Assembly: GCF_000368585.1 (NCBI RefSeq)
Contig: NZ_KB849558.1
Location: 362,873-426,872, forward strand
Source: Acinetobacter venetianus RAG-1 = CIP 110063
GTDB taxonomy: Bacteria > Pseudomonadota > Gammaproteobacteria > Pseudomonadales > Moraxellaceae
Reading direction: 5' to 3'
DNA: 64,000 nucleotides
This document shows, piece after piece, positions 62,795 through 64,000 of the stretch. A program made the translations under genes and the position numbers. Numbering within the stretch: the first letter of the stretch is position 1; every line of letters begins with the position of its first letter. The notes under the pieces were generated by a model. The model saw only the letters and a list, made by a program, of their open reading frames with translations, did no database searches and was not told the DNA's origin.

Positions 62795-62811
62795 GCATTA
62801 GGGTTTTGAAG

Positions 62812-62837
62812 AGGGGTGCTTGTGCATCCCTTTTTTA
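62812..62837 (+). terminator. Intercistronic hairpin between fabG and maoC
   Basis: AGGGGTGC (62812-62819) pairs with GCATCCCT (62824-62831), one G-U, followed by T6. It fits a partial terminator that would lower maoC expression relative to the reductase. Confidence 0.7.
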
Positions 62838-62860
62838 TAAAAAATATCAAAAGGTTGATT

Positions 62861-63715
62861 ATGAACACACGTCATTTTAGTGAATTACCAAAACCTTATT
62901 TGGCTTATCCAAAAGTTATTCAGGGTTTAATTTTTAAAAAGCCAAAAGGCGAGAAAGTATTACCACAAGTTGAGTATGTGGTGGATACATTAAAAATTGA
63001 TACCAAGCATTTAGAAAGCTATAACGAAATCTGTGGTTTTAAAAATGATGGTTTTGTGCCTGCGATCTATTTAGCTGTACTATCCCAAAGCCTACAAATG
63101 CATATGATGACAAGCGAAGCTTTCCCGTTTGCAATTTTAGGTTTAGTTCATATTCGCAATCAGATTAAACAAATGCGTAAAATCGGTGTGAATGAACAAA
63201 TCACATTGTCATGCAAGTTTGGTGAGCTTAAACCACATGATAAAGGCTTACAGTTTGATTTCATTACAACAGCTAAGGTCGGTGGTGAAATTGTGATGGA
63301 AAGCCTGACAACATATCTATCACGTCAGAAAGTTGAGAAAAAAGCGGCTGAGAAAACGAAAGAAACTCAAGAGCCCGCTTATCAACCGCAGGCTGAATGG
63401 AATATTTCAGAAAATACAGGCCGTCGTTATGCGTTGATTTCAGGTGATTTCAACTTAATTCATATTCATGCGGTGACTGCAAAAGCTTTTGGTTTTAAAC
63501 AAGCGATTGCACATGGTATGTGGAGCAAAGCAAAAGCTTTAGCAAATGTGCAGCTTCCAGATGCTTATGAAGCAGACGTATGGTTTAAGTTACCAATGTA
63601 CTTACCTTCAAAAGTTGAATTTTTAACTGCTACAGATGCTAAGCAGACTGACTTTTTAATTCGTAATGTTAAATCTAAAAAGCCACATGTTGCGGGTACT
63701 GTAAAAGCAATCTAA
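62861..63715 (+). CDS. MaoC-like hot-dog hydratase
   Basis: A 284-residue MaoC-domain protein, probably an R-specific enoyl-CoA hydratase/3-hydroxyacyl dehydratase. The catalytic motif is in the C-terminal half: S-G-D-F-N-L-I-H-I-H followed by F-G-F-K-Q-A-I-A-H-G-M-W, giving the Asp/His dyad. The first half is a degenerate hot-dog repeat. ATG 62861 has AAAGG 5-6 nt upstream; the frame from 62816 runs through a terminator and is rejected. Second gene after fabG. Confidence 0.88.
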   Translation: MNTRHFSELPKPYLAYPKVIQGLIFKKPKGEKVLPQVEYVVDTLKIDTKHLESYNEICGFKNDGFVPAIYLAVLSQSLQMHMMTSEAFPFAILGLVHIRNQIKQMRKIGVNEQITLSCKFGELKPHDKGLQFDFITTAKVGGEIVMESLTTYLSRQKVEKKAAEKTKETQEPAYQPQAEWNISENTGRRYALISGDFNLIHIHAVTAKAFGFKQAIAHGMWSKAKALANVQLPDAYEADVWFKLPMYLPSKVEFLTATDAKQTDFLIRNVKSKKPHVAGTVKAI

Positions 63716-63733
63716 GCCATTATTCATATGTTC

Positions 63734-63763
63734 AATATCCCTTTTGTTCGCAAGAGGGATATT
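63734..63763 (+). terminator. Hairpin after the MaoC gene
   Basis: AATATCCCT (63734-63742) pairs with AGGGATATT (63755-63763), 9 bp with a 12-nt loop, and only a short AT tail. Probably a weak terminator before the serine hydrolase gene. Confidence 0.5.
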
Positions 63764-63785
63764 TAAAAATATAAATATCATAAGG

Positions 63786-64000
63786 ATGCGTACATTGATT
63801 AAAGAGATTTTGTTTGCCGATACACATAATTATCATGGCAATGTTGATGACCGTTTCGCTGATCTAGCAACACAATTTAGCCGTTTACAAGATGCGCGAA
63901 GTCATCAAGGCGGTGCGGCTTTAGTGGTGTATTTTAAAGGCCAAAAAGTTGTTGATATTTTCACTGGTAAGAAATCTCAGAATGAAGCGTGGCAAGCTGA
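63786..64000 (+). CDS. Serine hydrolase (beta-lactamase/EstB family), N-terminal part
   Basis: An open frame that runs off the window; about 71 residues are visible. The segment F-S-R-L-Q-D-A-R-S-H-Q-G-G-A-A-L-V-V-Y-F-K-G-Q-K-V-V-D is typical of the start of serine hydrolases of the beta-lactamase-related (class C/EstB) family, before the S-x-x-K motif, which is not yet reached. The ATG at 63786 has no properly spaced ribosome site, whereas a TTG at 63795 has AAGG 9 nt upstream, so the true start may be TTG. It follows fabG-maoC and may act on lipid esters. Confidence 0.68.
   Translation, partial: MRTLIKEILFADTHNYHGNVDDRFADLATQFSRLQDARSHQGGAALVVYFKGQKVVDIFTGKKSQNEAWQA

Overview
This 64 kb window is chromosomal DNA from a low-GC gammaproteobacterium, almost certainly Acinetobacter. 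The diagnostic items are a PACE-family efflux gene (AceI type, Glu15 kept) divergent from its LysR regulator (AceR type), a solitary eat-eutB-eutC ethanolamine operon without microcompartment genes, a recA-recX pair with no recognisable LexA box, a phasin-like gene, and the general codon and AT bias. I cannot name the species. Genes are densely packed on both strands. There is no prophage, IS element, tRNA, rRNA operon or CRISPR array that I can recognise.

Layout. 1-5.2 kb: end of a glycine-rich protein gene, an EamA transporter, an NfsB-like nitroreductase, lpxH, ppiB and glnS. 5.2-11.8 kb: a candidate 34-residue membrane protein, a class I glutamine amidotransferase, a GNAT acetyltransferase, the ethanolamine operon with a candidate sigma-54 promoter, and an alpha/beta hydrolase. 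11.9-18 kb: a PIF1-like helicase, a CHMI-like tautomerase, thiM, a zinc-ribbon protein of unknown function, two DUF2147 paralogues and a small unknown protein. 18.2-25.7 kb: pepN, L-serine dehydratase, a dienelactone-hydrolase-family protein, an RDD protein and a CPA2 antiporter. 25.7-31.5 kb: benE, a LysE-type exporter, transaldolase, aceR/aceI, a tautomerase and a DUF4291 protein. 31.7-38.3 kb: mfd, a HIT protein, a membrane class III adenylate cyclase and a tail-anchored unknown protein. 38.3-43.8 kb: the complete iscR-iscS-iscU-iscA-hscB-hscA-fdx operon behind an IscR-type promoter. 43.8-48.5 kb: an SCP2-like membrane protein, a phasin, hupB, ppiD and a YbgF-like protein. 48.7-53.4 kb: 4.5S RNA, recX, recA, hslR, yrfG, cysQ and a histidine phosphatase. 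53.6-58.9 kb: a large M66-like lipoprotein metalloprotease with a ricin-type C terminus, rpsT, an NAD(P)-binding protein, RraA and a tandem GST-N protein. 59-64 kb: a small unknown, a highly structured non-coding block, and a fatty-acid/thioester cluster (thiolase, two-domain FabG, MaoC, serine hydrolase).

How the parts work together. The isc operon supplies Fe-S clusters, including the one in L-serine dehydratase. Ethanolamine permease feeds the B12-dependent lyase and would give acetaldehyde and ammonia. The thiolase, ketoreductase and hydratase at the right end look like one acyl-CoA module. Most of the window is conserved housekeeping DNA. The less explained items are the 34-residue ORF at 5182-5286, the chain of stem-loops at 59414-59540, the thiolase N-terminal extension, and several perfect inverted repeats placed in promoters (nfsB-like gene, hydrolase at 22.5 kb, aceI, HIT gene, pepN).
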